Below are positions 24,559 through 32,930 of a DNA stretch of 64,000 bases, one piece after another. The stretch covers positions 62,001 to 126,000 of the forward strand of contig NZ_SLWS01000017.1 of NCBI RefSeq assembly GCF_004345645.1, read 5' to 3'. Origin of the DNA: Actinocrispum wychmicini. Its GTDB lineage: Bacteria; Actinomycetota; Actinomycetes; Mycobacteriales; Pseudonocardiaceae. Both the position numbers and the translations under genes were made by a program. The notes beneath the pieces were generated by a model. It searched no databases, had not been told where the DNA came from, and saw only the letters and a program-made list of their open reading frames with translations. Positions within the stretch are counted from its first letter, which is position 1; each line of letters starts with the position of its first letter.

Positions 24559-25743
24559 TCACCCAACCAGCGCTGGAGGTGTGGTCTGGTACCGGCGACC
24601 CTCAGGGCTGGTAAACACCAACACACCCTCACTGGGCTGATAAATATCCCAGCCGCTGCGCTCGCGGAGCAGATTGTGATACTTACACAACGCGGCGAGG
24701 TTGTCCGTGCTGCTGAGTCCCTGATCGCAATGACGGACGGTGTGGTCGATCTCCGACCGGTGGGCGGTGGTGGTACAGCCCGGCATGCGGCAGTGCTGGT
24801 CGCGTAGCCGGACGTGCTCGGCCATCGCCGGTGAGGGGAATCGGCGTGGACTGGCCTCCAACAGATGCCCAGCCGGGTCGGTGAGGATCCGCCGCCAGGT
24901 GGCATCACGCGCCAACTCCCGGGCATGCTCAGCCGTGATCGGCCCATAGCCGGACAGCACGCCGGGCTGCTCATTGAGGCCCATCAAGGTAGTGGCCGGG
25001 ACGGTCACGTTCACCTGGACCTTCACCCGGTCCCGCTGCTCACCGAAGATCAATCCCAGCAACACATCCGCCCGGCACTGCCCCAGCGTCCGATCGGGAG
25101 TCTTGGCCTTGCGAGCCAGCTTGTCGATCTGCTGGTGGGCGGCCAACGCCTGCTCCGCAGTCAGGGCAGCGCTGAGGTGCCCCACCCCGTCCTCGCCTGC
25201 CATATAGGTGACATCACGCTCCTCCCGGGCAGCCACCCGACGACGTTCGGCCGAGCTCGGGTCGACCTTGATCACGTGGTAGCGGATGGAGTCGCGGAAC
25301 CTGCTGGGGTTGGTGCGGCCTCCGTAGGCCAGCACCCGTCGCTCCACCCGCCCCGCATCCTCCACCGACAACACCTCGGTCAGGTCATCCATCGCCAACG
25401 CCCGTTTGAAGTCGATGTCCCCGGCTGTCAACGCGTCCACGGTCGCGGGTAGCCGAGTGGCGAGACGCTGTGCCCGCATGATCTGCGTGGCGGCAGCTTG
25501 CGGGCTGATCCCGATCTCAATGGCCACTTCTTCCCGCGCGCCATCAGCCAACTCGGCGTGGCGGCGGGTCGGTGGCCGCAACACGGCAAACCGAGCCAAC
25601 ACACGCACCTTGGCGGCCTCTGCCTCGGCGATAACCCGTTCGGCGGCGGTCAGGACATCCAAGCATTCTGACGCGGACATCTCCTCCACAGGAATGTCCA
25701 CCGGCGGAAGCGGTGTACGAAAGAGAGATAGTTCCCCACCCAT
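24559..25743 (-). CDS. DUF222/13E12-family HNH endonuclease
   Basis: 394 residues. The N-terminal 300 residues are the DUF222 helical region (ERVIAEAEAAKVRVLARFAV, EEVAIEIGISPQAAATQI, ALTAEQALAAHQQIDKLARK). The C-terminal HNH fold reads VRLRDQHCRMPGCTTTAHRS, EIDHTVRHCDQG and LCKYHNLLRER, with the zinc-type CxxxxC and the metal-binding His residues intact, so it is probably active or recently so. The full length is normal for 13E12 proteins. It lies alone between long inverted repeats: 10 bases from one and 58 from the other. Role in element spread or host-DNA cutting is inferred. Confidence 0.92.
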   Translation of the reverse strand: MGGELSLFRTPLPPVDIPVEEMSASECLDVLTAAERVIAEAEAAKVRVLARFAVLRPPTRRHAELADGAREEVAIEIGISPQAAATQIMRAQRLATRLPATVDALTAGDIDFKRALAMDDLTEVLSVEDAGRVERRVLAYGGRTNPSRFRDSIRYHVIKVDPSSAERRRVAAREERDVTYMAGEDGVGHLSAALTAEQALAAHQQIDKLARKAKTPDRTLGQCRADVLLGLIFGEQRDRVKVQVNVTVPATTLMGLNEQPGVLSGYGPITAEHARELARDATWRRILTDPAGHLLEASPRRFPSPAMAEHVRLRDQHCRMPGCTTTAHRSEIDHTVRHCDQGLSSTDNLAALCKYHNLLRERSGWDIYQPSEGVLVFTSPEGRRYQTTPPALVG

Positions 25744-25801
25744 GCCTCCATGATACCGAAGAATTAAGGGTAGTGGCTAATCGAAAATTGAGCGAGGAGG
25801 G

Positions 25802-25940
25802 TCTTTGGCTGGAATGGAACCACAGAAGGGTAACCAGCGCTGGAACCGGAACCCGAGGCTGGAAGATGCACTCCAAGGTGACCAAACAACGTTTCGCGCC
25901 CAGCACAATCATTCTTTTCGAAAGGTCCGTAAAAGGGCAA
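25802..25940 (-). repeat. Right inverted repeat of the HNH element
   Basis: Reverse-complement copy of 24410-24548 (core 25802-25929, 124 of 128 positions identical). It begins 58 bases upstream of the HNH start, so the HNH promoter must lie in or beside it. It ends 18 bases before the stop of the neighbouring methyltransferase. Confidence 0.93.
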
Positions 25941-25958
25941 AGGAAGGCGTAGACAACC

Positions 25959-26696
25959 TCACGAGATCAACAACCGAAGACCAAAGTCCGCCACCGAAAG
26001 CCCAAGGAGATCGCGATTACGTTCGGCCCATAGACCCGAAGCAAGGTCATCACCAAGGCGCCGAACAACCCGCCGCTCGACATCCAAACCAACCCGAGCC
26101 CAGACCGATATCCCGCGACGTACGTTCTCGTCCAAGTAAGCCTCGGGACGGCGCCAGTACGCCTCGAAGAAGCCGTCAGCGCAGTCCCAAGGGATGAGCA
26201 CCGGCCGCACCCGAGCACCGATCGCACGGGCCAGTTCGGGCAGAGTGGGAAGCCCGACGGCCAGGGAGGCGAACTCGGGCAGGTAGTCGCGGGTCAGCCA
26301 GAACTGGCTGGGGTCGCTGGTGTCGCCTTCGAACACCACCACGCGGCGGGCGACCCGCCGCATCTCGCGCAGGCCGGCGATGGGGTCACGCCAGTGGTGC
26401 ACGGTGGAGACGGCCATCGCGACGTCGAAGGACTGGTTCTCGAACGGAAGGTTCTCCGCGATGGCGGTTATGCATGGTGCTGCGCCTGCGGGGCGTTGCG
26501 CTTGCATAACCGCCGACGGCTCCACCGCGGTGACGTCGCGGTCGGGGGGCTCGTAGGAGCCGGTTCCCGCGCCGACATTCAGTACCGTCCGCGCATCGCC
26601 GAGCGCTGCCCAGATCTGCTCGGCGATCCGTGGCTCGGTCCGCCGCGTGACGGTGTAGGTGGTTCCGATGGCGTCATATAGCGGTGTGTTGGTCAC
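25959..26696 (-). CDS. SAM-dependent methyltransferase (Methyltransf_11 type)
   Basis: 245 residues from GTG 26696, overlapping the exporter gene by 23 bases. The class I fold is clear: motif I NVGAGTGSYEP, then AVEPSAVMQAQRP, acidic ENLPFENQSFDVAMAVSTVH and the HHWRDP segment typical of small-molecule methyltransferases. The C-terminal cap (YWRRPEAYLDENVRRGISVW) probably contacts substrate. Last gene of the PhyH-to-methyltransferase operon, so a late tailoring step is likely. It ends 18 bases from the inverted repeat of the HNH element. Confidence 0.85.
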   Translation of the reverse strand: MTNTPLYDAIGTTYTVTRRTEPRIAEQIWAALGDARTVLNVGAGTGSYEPPDRDVTAVEPSAVMQAQRPAGAAPCITAIAENLPFENQSFDVAMAVSTVHHWRDPIAGLREMRRVARRVVVFEGDTSDPSQFWLTRDYLPEFASLAVGLPTLPELARAIGARVRPVLIPWDCADGFFEAYWRRPEAYLDENVRRGISVWARVGLDVERRVVRRLGDDLASGLWAERNRDLLGLSVADFGLRLLIS

Positions 26697-27837
26697 GTTT
26701 CACCATATCGGCCGGCCAGCGGATCTGGGTGACGCACAGGCAGACGAGCAAGGCCGAGGCGGCGACCGCGGCCATGCCCCACACCAGGGTGGTGGCGTTC
26801 GTGATGAAGCCGATGACGGGCGGACCGGCCAGCAGACCGGTTGTGCCCATCGCCGCCACGAGCGTCAGCGCGTTCGGGCCTGCTTTGGCTGCGGCGACGT
26901 AAATGCACGGCGTCACGGCAGCCATGCCGAGGCCGACGCACGCGAACCCGACCAGCGCCGGCACGACACCGCCGAGCAGCAACGCGAACGCCAGTCCGCA
27001 CGCGGCGAGCGCGCTGCCGACGAGGACGATTGTCCGGTCGCCCCACCGGGTCCGCCAACCGTCGGCGAGCAGGCGGGCGATGACCATCATGACGGACACG
27101 ACCGCGATGCCCATCGGCGCGAGTTCGGCGGACGCGTTGACGATGTCCTTCAGGTACAGCGCCGACCAGTCGTTCATGGCGCCTTCGGTGATCGTGCCGA
27201 ACACCATTGCCAGGCCGAGCAGGATGGTCACGCGCGACGGCATCGACAGCCGCCGACGTTCCTTCTTCTCCTTCCCCGGCAGGTCCTCGGTCAGCAGCCC
27301 GGGCCGGGCGTAACCGATCAGCAGCACCAGAATCGCCGCTGCCACGCCGAAATGTGCCGCCAACGTCTGCGTCAACGAGGTCACGCCGGAGGCGAGGAGG
27401 GCGGCGAGGAGCGTCCCGCCGCTGAACGTCGCGTGCAGCCGCGCCATCGTGCTGCGCTCGAACTTGACCTCCAGTGCGGCCCCTTGCGCGTTCATGGCGA
27501 CGTTCAGGCATGCGACCGCGACCCCGTCGAAGCACATGACCACCAGCGCCGCCGGATAGTTCGGCACCACGGCCAGGGCCAGCAGCACCACGCCGAGCCC
27601 GAGACCGGACAGGCACGCGAGGTGACGGGACCCCAACTTGGCCATGAGCGCCGCCACGACCGGGAAGGAGGCGGCGGCACCCACTCCGCAGGCCAACAGC
27701 AGCACACCGACCTCGGCCGGGGTGAGGTCGAGTTTCGCCTTGAGCGCCGGAATCCGGGCCGCCCACGTGGCGTACTGGAATCCCAGCAGACAGAACAGCG
27801 CGGCGATCGCCAGTTGAGACCTGCGGAACGCGCTCAC
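26674..27837 (-). CDS. MFS exporter
   Basis: GTG 27837 gives 387 residues with about 12 membrane helices. Start region QLAIAALFCLLGFQYATWAA and RIPALKAKLDLTPAEVGVLL match the YbjJ/FucP-like subgroup of MFS carriers. GAAAGG nine bases upstream, inside the end of the previous gene, and a five-base gap indicate coupled translation. In a biosynthetic operon this is probably the product exporter and self-protection pump, but import cannot be ruled out. Confidence 0.85.
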   Translation of the reverse strand: MSAFRRSQLAIAALFCLLGFQYATWAARIPALKAKLDLTPAEVGVLLLACGVGAAASFPVVAALMAKLGSRHLACLSGLGLGVVLLALAVVPNYPAALVVMCFDGVAVACLNVAMNAQGAALEVKFERSTMARLHATFSGGTLLAALLASGVTSLTQTLAAHFGVAAAILVLLIGYARPGLLTEDLPGKEKKERRRLSMPSRVTILLGLAMVFGTITEGAMNDWSALYLKDIVNASAELAPMGIAVVSVMMVIARLLADGWRTRWGDRTIVLVGSALAACGLAFALLLGGVVPALVGFACVGLGMAAVTPCIYVAAAKAGPNALTLVAAMGTTGLLAGPPVIGFITNATTLVWGMAAVAASALLVCLCVTQIRWPADMVKRDQHTAI

Positions 27838-27842
27838 GTGTG

Positions 27843-29483
27843 TCAACCTTTCGGAAGGAGCGACCTGGACATGTACACGGCGTCGTCGCCGTAACCGCGC
27901 GGCAGCGGCACCTCGGAATGAGCGCGGAATCCGTTCGCGGACCAGAAGGCGTCGCTGCCCGCCACCGCGACCAGCGACATCCGTTCGTACCGATTCGACC
28001 TGGCCGTGTCGGTGAGGTGACCGAGGAGTTGACTGGCCAGGCCGCCGCCGCGGAAGCGGTCGGCGATGACGAGGTCGTGCAGGTGCAGGTTGCGTGAGTC
28101 GAACGGACGCTGTTCGACCTCGGTGAGATCCGGGCAGCGGAACATTGGATACGGCAACGCCAGGACGTACCCCGCCAACTGCTCGTCGACGTCCAGGACG
28201 AAACACGTCGCCGGCGAGGAGCGGGCCCGGGACTCCAGCGCGGCCCGCCCCTCCGACAGCGCCTTCTCCGAGTACGTCCGGGATTCCAGCTGGACGATGC
28301 CGTCCCAGTCGTCCCGCCGGATCTGCCGAATACTGTATACATCGTACACAACCTTGCGCGGCAACGGATCGAAGCCGTTGAAGCCCTCGGTGGTGTAGCT
28401 GGTGGAGTACGCGCCGCACGACAGGATCCACACCGGATCGCCGGACGCGACCGCTTTCGGCACCTCGACGAGACTGTGCTCGTGCCCGAAACTGTCGTCG
28501 CTGTCGCACGTCGGTCCCGCGATCACGGCCGGAATCCGTTCACCCGTGTGCGTCGGGAATACGAGTCGGTACCGCAGCTGGTCGATCTCATACAGGCCGT
28601 TGAACTTCCCGCAGCTCAGATACAGCCAGGGCTGGTGGCGGACGGACAGCCGGGACACGTGCGCCCGGATGGCGCCGTGGTCGGCGACCAGGTGCCGGCC
28701 GGGCTCCAGCACGAAGTCCAGCCGGCCCGGTGACACCTCCCGCAGTCGCCGCATGCCCGCCCGGATGGCCGCGAACATTCCGTCGATCGGCGGTTCCAGC
28801 GGCCGGCCCCGCCGGTCGAGATACCCGAGCGCGGGCAGCCCGCCACCGAGGTTGACGTGGTCGAGCACGATGCCACGCTCACCCAGCGCGGCGATCACCT
28901 CGGCCAGATCGTCGAACGCCTCGTGCCAGGCGTCGACGGTCATCTGCTGGGAGCCGACATGCACCGACAAGCCGGCCGGGGTCAGGCCCAGTGTCCGCGC
29001 GGTGTCCAACACGTGCACGGCATCCAGGCCTGAGCACCCGCACTTGTGGCTGAGTCCCCACAACGCACCGGTCCCGCTGGTGGCGACGCGGCAGAACACG
29101 CGGGAGGCGGGCGCGTGTTCGGCGATCGCGGTGACGTCCTCCACACTGTCGGTCGCGAAGTCGCGGATACCCATCCGGTACGCGGCCGCGATGTTCTCGT
29201 CCGACTTGATCGTGTTGCCGTAGTGGACTTCGGCGACCGGCACACCCGTCCGGAGCGCCTGGGCGATCTCGTTGGGGCTGGCCGCGTCGAACCCGGCGCC
29301 CTTCGCGGCCAGGCCGGCGAGCACCTCGTCCACCGGGCACGCCTTCATCGCGAACCTGATGGCGACACCGGGCAGTGCACTGGTCAGCGAGTCGTACTGC
29401 TCCTCGATCCCGGCGAGATCGAAGACGATCTGATCTTCCGCCGCGGCCGCCAATGCGGCCCGCAGCCTTGCGTTCCCGCGCAT
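27843..29483 (-). CDS. PLP-dependent decarboxylase (ODC/DapDC fold) fused to GNAT acetyltransferase
   Basis: 546 residues. Residues about 15-375 follow the fold-type III decarboxylases: FAMKACPVDEVL with the PLP lysine near 47, GAGFDAASPNEIAQAL, HVGSQQ, LDHVNLGGGLP, EPGRHLVADHG and the substrate motif GPTCDSDD with Cys near 326. Residues about 380-546 form a GNAT domain (IRQIRRDDWDGIVQLE, DLVIADRFRGGGLASQLLGH as the acetyl-CoA loop). Decarboxylating an amino acid and acetylating the resulting amine in one polypeptide is a sensible but unproven reading. Family substrates are Orn, Lys, Arg or diaminopimelate. The gene is one base after the DUF6271-like gene. Confidence 0.85.
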   Translation of the reverse strand: MRGNARLRAALAAAAEDQIVFDLAGIEEQYDSLTSALPGVAIRFAMKACPVDEVLAGLAAKGAGFDAASPNEIAQALRTGVPVAEVHYGNTIKSDENIAAAYRMGIRDFATDSVEDVTAIAEHAPASRVFCRVATSGTGALWGLSHKCGCSGLDAVHVLDTARTLGLTPAGLSVHVGSQQMTVDAWHEAFDDLAEVIAALGERGIVLDHVNLGGGLPALGYLDRRGRPLEPPIDGMFAAIRAGMRRLREVSPGRLDFVLEPGRHLVADHGAIRAHVSRLSVRHQPWLYLSCGKFNGLYEIDQLRYRLVFPTHTGERIPAVIAGPTCDSDDSFGHEHSLVEVPKAVASGDPVWILSCGAYSTSYTTEGFNGFDPLPRKVVYDVYSIRQIRRDDWDGIVQLESRTYSEKALSEGRAALESRARSSPATCFVLDVDEQLAGYVLALPYPMFRCPDLTEVEQRPFDSRNLHLHDLVIADRFRGGGLASQLLGHLTDTARSNRYERMSLVAVAGSDAFWSANGFRAHSEVPLPRGYGDDAVYMSRSLLPKG

Positions 29484-29484
29484 C

Positions 29485-30789
29485 CTAACGCGCTGCCCGT
29501 GGGACGGCGGTGATCTTGCTCGCGCGGACCAGTTGGTCCCAGACGTCGATCAGCAGGGCGAAGTCCTCCATGTCCCGCTGTGCCTCGGCGAGCAACTGTT
29601 CTCGGCGCGGCACAAGCGTGTCCGCGAACTCGGTGTATCCGCCGCCCAGCTTGCGGTACGCGCGATCCAGGCTGTCCAACCGTCGGACGTTCTCGTCCTT
29701 GCCCAGCCACGTGCTTTCCCGGACAAACTCGGCGATCACCGACGCGCGGACGCGACCGCGTTCGTCGAGCAGGGACCCTTCGGCCATCTTCGTGTATACG
29801 TAATGCAGGTACAGCATGGACAGCACGAACTTTGTATACCGTAGCTGGTATGCCATGAATCCGGGGCCGGTCTTGCGGTCCGGGGTGTGGAAGTTCACGA
29901 TGTGCCGGTTGTGCAGGACACCCGGCAGGGCGGCGTCGTGGACCACGTGGATGAGAAAGTAGTCGCTGCCGATGGTGTCGGTCGCGGGCGGCAACGGAAC
30001 GTCCTCGTGCACCTGGTGGAAACTGATGTTGCACATGTCCACCCGCATCGGGTCCACAATGGACAGAACCGAGCGATCGTGGGTGAACGGTTCGGTGCCG
30101 GCGCCGGTGAAGGACTCGGCGACCAGCTCCTGTTTCTGGGCGTCCGTCGAGTCACCAGGTGCCCACAGGCTGACGAAATCGTAGTAGACATCCGGAGCGT
30201 GCTGTCGGATCTCGTCGATGTCGACCGACAGCTCGCCGATGAACGAGCCGGCCACCATGGCCACGGTCCTGGCCAGTTGATCGCTGTCCAGCAAGGATTC
30301 CGTGACGTTGACCGCCACGTCCGCCGCGCGCAGCCCGATGGCCGCCAGCTCGTGGTGGATAGGAAAGACCTTGCGCCCGTTCAGTTCCTGGTAGTCGCTG
30401 TCGGAGTCCCGTCGGTGCACCGAGTCGCACCCCAGCGCGCTGGCGATGAGGAACGCGCGGTTGGTGCAGGCGCCGTACGACAACGCTTCGGGCAGCATGA
30501 GGTCGAGCACGAGGTCAGGCTTGGCCACCTCGGCACTTCGGATCACGTTGCGCAGGAACTGCCGTTGGTCGGCTTCGTCGAGATGCAGCACGATCACGTT
30601 CGGTGTCGCCGATGTCGCGTCGATGACCTTGGCGTGTTCGGCGAACGTGGCCTCGTCGGACGAGTCCAGGACGACCACGTACACCCGGACATCGAAGTGT
30701 TCGACCGCGTACGCGGCCTCTTCGGCGATCGCGGCGATCGCGGTGGCGCACGCCCTGTTCGTGGGTAGGGTCAGGCAGATTTCGCGCAT
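29485..30789 (-). CDS. DUF6271-like protein of a small-molecule operon
   Basis: 434 residues from ATG 30789. It opens with a Rossmann-like strand (MREICLTLPTNRACATAI) and has a central SVHRRDSDSDYQELNGRKVF segment reminiscent of the acidic metal motif in GT-A glycosyltransferases, then FPIHHELAAIG and SFIGELSVDID. I believe it belongs to DUF6271, whose members occur in actinomycete biosynthetic clusters, but the name rests on memory. Enzyme type is unknown; a nucleotide-sugar or peptide-ligating role cannot be told. It overlaps PhyH by 19 bases and is one base from the decarboxylase fusion. Confidence 0.6.
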   Translation of the reverse strand: MREICLTLPTNRACATAIAAIAEEAAYAVEHFDVRVYVVVLDSSDEATFAEHAKVIDATSATPNVIVLHLDEADQRQFLRNVIRSAEVAKPDLVLDLMLPEALSYGACTNRAFLIASALGCDSVHRRDSDSDYQELNGRKVFPIHHELAAIGLRAADVAVNVTESLLDSDQLARTVAMVAGSFIGELSVDIDEIRQHAPDVYYDFVSLWAPGDSTDAQKQELVAESFTGAGTEPFTHDRSVLSIVDPMRVDMCNISFHQVHEDVPLPPATDTIGSDYFLIHVVHDAALPGVLHNRHIVNFHTPDRKTGPGFMAYQLRYTKFVLSMLYLHYVYTKMAEGSLLDERGRVRASVIAEFVRESTWLGKDENVRRLDSLDRAYRKLGGGYTEFADTLVPRREQLLAEAQRDMEDFALLIDVWDQLVRASKITAVPRAAR

Positions 30790-31811
30790 GCCGACTCTCC
30801 CGTCCAGGACGTGCGACCTAAGAGCTTCGCGCCCAGGTCGGTCAACGTCGCCGTCTGGTACCGCAGCGACTCGTGCTTTGTGGCGTCGCCGAGCAGCGTC
30901 CTGTTCCACTCCGGTGTGGTCAGGCGGCGCCACGAGTCGACACGGGACCGCGTCAGGTCCACATGGGACTCGACGGCGGGCATCATCGACAGGTACTGAA
31001 CCGCGCGAACACCGTTCGCGGACTTGTTCGGTGCCACCCCGTGCGCCAGCATTCCGTTCCAGATCAACAGATCACCGGCCTTGAGCTGGGGCCGGACCAC
31101 CGGGAACTCGGCCCGGTCGACCTTCGGTCGAATCGGGTCACGGTCCGCGGGCTGGCCGACCTTCCACTGGTCGAACTGCCGGAACAACTCGGGGCAGCAC
31201 TGGAACCCGCCCTCGTCCGGGCTCGTGTCGGTCAACGCGATGATGCCCTGAACCCGTTGCGGCAGAACGCTCAACGTGCTGTCGACGTCCCAGTGCAGGT
31301 CGATGTCGAACCCGGTCTCGGTCTGCGGGATGAGCGCCCGGTCGCGGTTGCCCACATTGGGCGGATTGAGATTGAGCCGGTCCAACGTCACCCACAGCTC
31401 GGCGCAGTCCCAGACGTCCACGAAACTGTCGTAGACCCGTTGCGCCTGGCGGTTGTCCCACAGCAACTGGTGGTGGTACGCCTCGACGAAGCCGTAGATG
31501 TACAGGTCGCGGTCCAGGTCGGACCGGTGGATCCGGTCCGGGTACCAGGTGTCCGGCCGCGTCGGATCCATCCCTTGGAACTCCCACGAGAAGTCCAGCA
31601 GTCGACGCGCGGTGGCAGCCGGAACCGCCTCCCGGACGACAACATGCCCGTATGTCTGCCAATGGGTGAAGTCCTCCTCGGACAACACCCGAAGCGGCAG
31701 CGTCTTACGTAAGTCCCGCAACGGTGTCTCGGCGAGATAGGTGTCCGCGTCGGCGCTGAAGTACGGAATGTCCGAAGCGGCTCGGTAAAGGTATCGGTCA
31801 GATGACGACAT
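30771..31811 (-). CDS. Phytanoyl-CoA dioxygenase-like Fe(II)/2-oxoglutarate oxygenase
   Basis: 346 residues; ATG 31811 with GAGGGGA six bases upstream. Features of the PhyH family: YGHVVVREAVPAATARRLLD near residue 55, metal ligands in FDIDLHWDVD (His about 172, Asp about 174) and the distal His in NGMLAHGVAPNKS (about 254), followed by VRAVQYLSMMP. Such enzymes hydroxylate or halogenate small molecules using 2-oxoglutarate. First gene of the five-gene operon, directly behind two DasR-like palindromes. Substrate unknown, perhaps a free amino acid since the later genes act on amino acids. Confidence 0.87.
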   Translation of the reverse strand: MSSSDRYLYRAASDIPYFSADADTYLAETPLRDLRKTLPLRVLSEEDFTHWQTYGHVVVREAVPAATARRLLDFSWEFQGMDPTRPDTWYPDRIHRSDLDRDLYIYGFVEAYHHQLLWDNRQAQRVYDSFVDVWDCAELWVTLDRLNLNPPNVGNRDRALIPQTETGFDIDLHWDVDSTLSVLPQRVQGIIALTDTSPDEGGFQCCPELFRQFDQWKVGQPADRDPIRPKVDRAEFPVVRPQLKAGDLLIWNGMLAHGVAPNKSANGVRAVQYLSMMPAVESHVDLTRSRVDSWRRLTTPEWNRTLLGDATKHESLRYQTATLTDLGAKLLGRTSWTGESACAKSA

Positions 31812-31831
31812 GTGTTCCCCTCACAGCCGGT

Positions 31832-31862
31832 TGGTCTGGACCAGTCCCAGTGGTCCAGACCA
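31832..31862 (-). promoter_or_regulatory. Twin DasR/NagR-like operators
   Basis: TGGTCTGGACCA (31832-31843) and TGGTCCAGACCA (31851-31862) each match the core of GntR-family dre sites (TGGTCTAGACCA) at 11 of 12 positions, and are inverted copies of each other 19 bases apart. They sit just upstream of the dioxygenase ribosome site. DasR, known from Streptomyces, controls N-acetylglucosamine uptake and some antibiotic clusters. The hairpin potential also allows an attenuator reading. Confidence 0.6.
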
Positions 31863-32072
31863 TACCGCAAATCGTGAAGGACGGCCGGTCCCGAACGACA
31901 GAGGTACACGGCCGGGCAAACCCGGGAGACTTTCCCAAGCGAACTGGGACAGTTCAGGTGTATTCGACGAACCCGCGGTAACCGAAGTGTCACAGCCTGA
32001 TCGTCTTCCGGCCGCTGCCGTGCCAATTGGACACATTGGGTGACAACGGAATGGCCGGTTCCGGCCAAAAGG

Positions 32073-32891
32073 TCAGTGTTCCTGCAATGCCCGCCAGTCG
32101 CGTGATCGCGGCAGATCCCGGACCACATCGAGGAAAGCGCCGTGCAGCGACTCGTTGGTGGCCAACACAGTGCCGTCGCCGGTCAACACCGGCCCGCCAC
32201 TGAGATCCGTCACCTTGCCGCCGGCTTCCTCGACCAGCACGGGCAGCGGAGCGAGATCCTCATAGCCCATAGGAAAACCGGCCACGACCACCGCGTCGAC
32301 GCGGTCCGTCACCAGATCCGTGACGCCGCCGGTGTAACCCATCAGGAACACCTTGCGGTGCAACGCCAACAGGAGTTCGTCGGACCAGGTGGCGGGGTTC
32401 CCGGTCTGTGTGCCGGCGCCGCCGAGGGTGCGCCGGGAGCCGACCCGGACCTGGCGGCGGGTCTCGTTTCCGGCGAGAAGTTGCCAACAGCCGTGGCCCC
32501 GGCCAGCGTAGATCAACTCGTTCGACATCGGCCGGTTGATGACGCTGACCGCGGGTCCGTGCTCGTCCTCGAACGCGAGGACGTTCTGGAACAACGGCAC
32601 CCGTCGGGCGAAGTACGTGGTGCCGTCGATCGGGTCGATCACCCACCGGCGGCCCGAGGAACCGGTGGAGGTCCCGGCCTCCTCGCCGTAGATCTCGTCG
32701 TCGGGCGCGTATGTGGCCAGCGCGGTCCGCATCAGGTCCTCGACCATCAGGTCGACCTCGGTGACCTCGGAGCCGTCCTGCTTCACGCTGACCGGACCGA
32801 CCCCGTTCATGAACCGTTCGGCCGCCAACCGTCCGGCCCGGAGCGTCAGGTCGACAGCGAAGTCAAGCAGGGACCTGTCCACAGCGGTCAT
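32073..32891 (-). CDS. Inositol-monophosphatase-family phosphatase (histidinol-phosphatase-like)
   Basis: 272 residues. The lithium-sensitive phosphatase motifs are intact: DEIYGEEAGTSTGSSGRRW, RWVIDPIDGTTYFARRVP (metal-binding DPIDGT) and GFPMGYEDLAPLPVLVEEAG with the C-terminal Asp. Residues about 75-95 and 210-220 should hold the Mg ions. The FARRVP context and length fit the HisN/IMPase branch that dephosphorylates histidinol phosphate or inositol phosphates; I cannot separate these. It follows the operator region of the dioxygenase operon by about 210 bases and is probably a separate unit. No ribosome site is clear before ATG 32891. Confidence 0.85.
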   Translation of the reverse strand: MTAVDRSLLDFAVDLTLRAGRLAAERFMNGVGPVSVKQDGSEVTEVDLMVEDLMRTALATYAPDDEIYGEEAGTSTGSSGRRWVIDPIDGTTYFARRVPLFQNVLAFEDEHGPAVSVINRPMSNELIYAGRGHGCWQLLAGNETRRQVRVGSRRTLGGAGTQTGNPATWSDELLLALHRKVFLMGYTGGVTDLVTDRVDAVVVAGFPMGYEDLAPLPVLVEEAGGKVTDLSGGPVLTGDGTVLATNESLHGAFLDVVRDLPRSRDWRALQEH

Positions 32892-32930
32892 GGTCGGGGG
32901 ACGCGCGAACCGTGAGCGAGGTTGTGCCGT

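Larger units (their letters stand above)
24410..25940. mobile_element. 13E12/HNH element bounded by long inverted repeats
   Basis: A unit of about 1.5 kb containing one gene (HNH endonuclease, minus strand) framed by near-perfect inverted repeats at 24410-24548 and 25802-25940. 13E12/REP13E12 proteins are known as repeated sequences in mycobacteria and other actinomycetes, sometimes used as phage attachment sites. No transposase, integrase or clear target duplication is seen. The unit separates the FAD oxidase from the small-molecule cluster. Mobility is inferred from structure only. Confidence 0.6.

Noticed and set aside
24410..25940. Insertion sequence
   Set aside because: No transposase DDE or HUH motif and no target duplication were seen, so I call it a repeat-bounded HNH element, not an IS.
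32052..32067. GGCCGG/CCGGCC near-palindrome after the phosphatase gene
   Set aside because: The loop would be only two bases, so a stable terminator hairpin is doubtful; GC-rich palindromes are common here.
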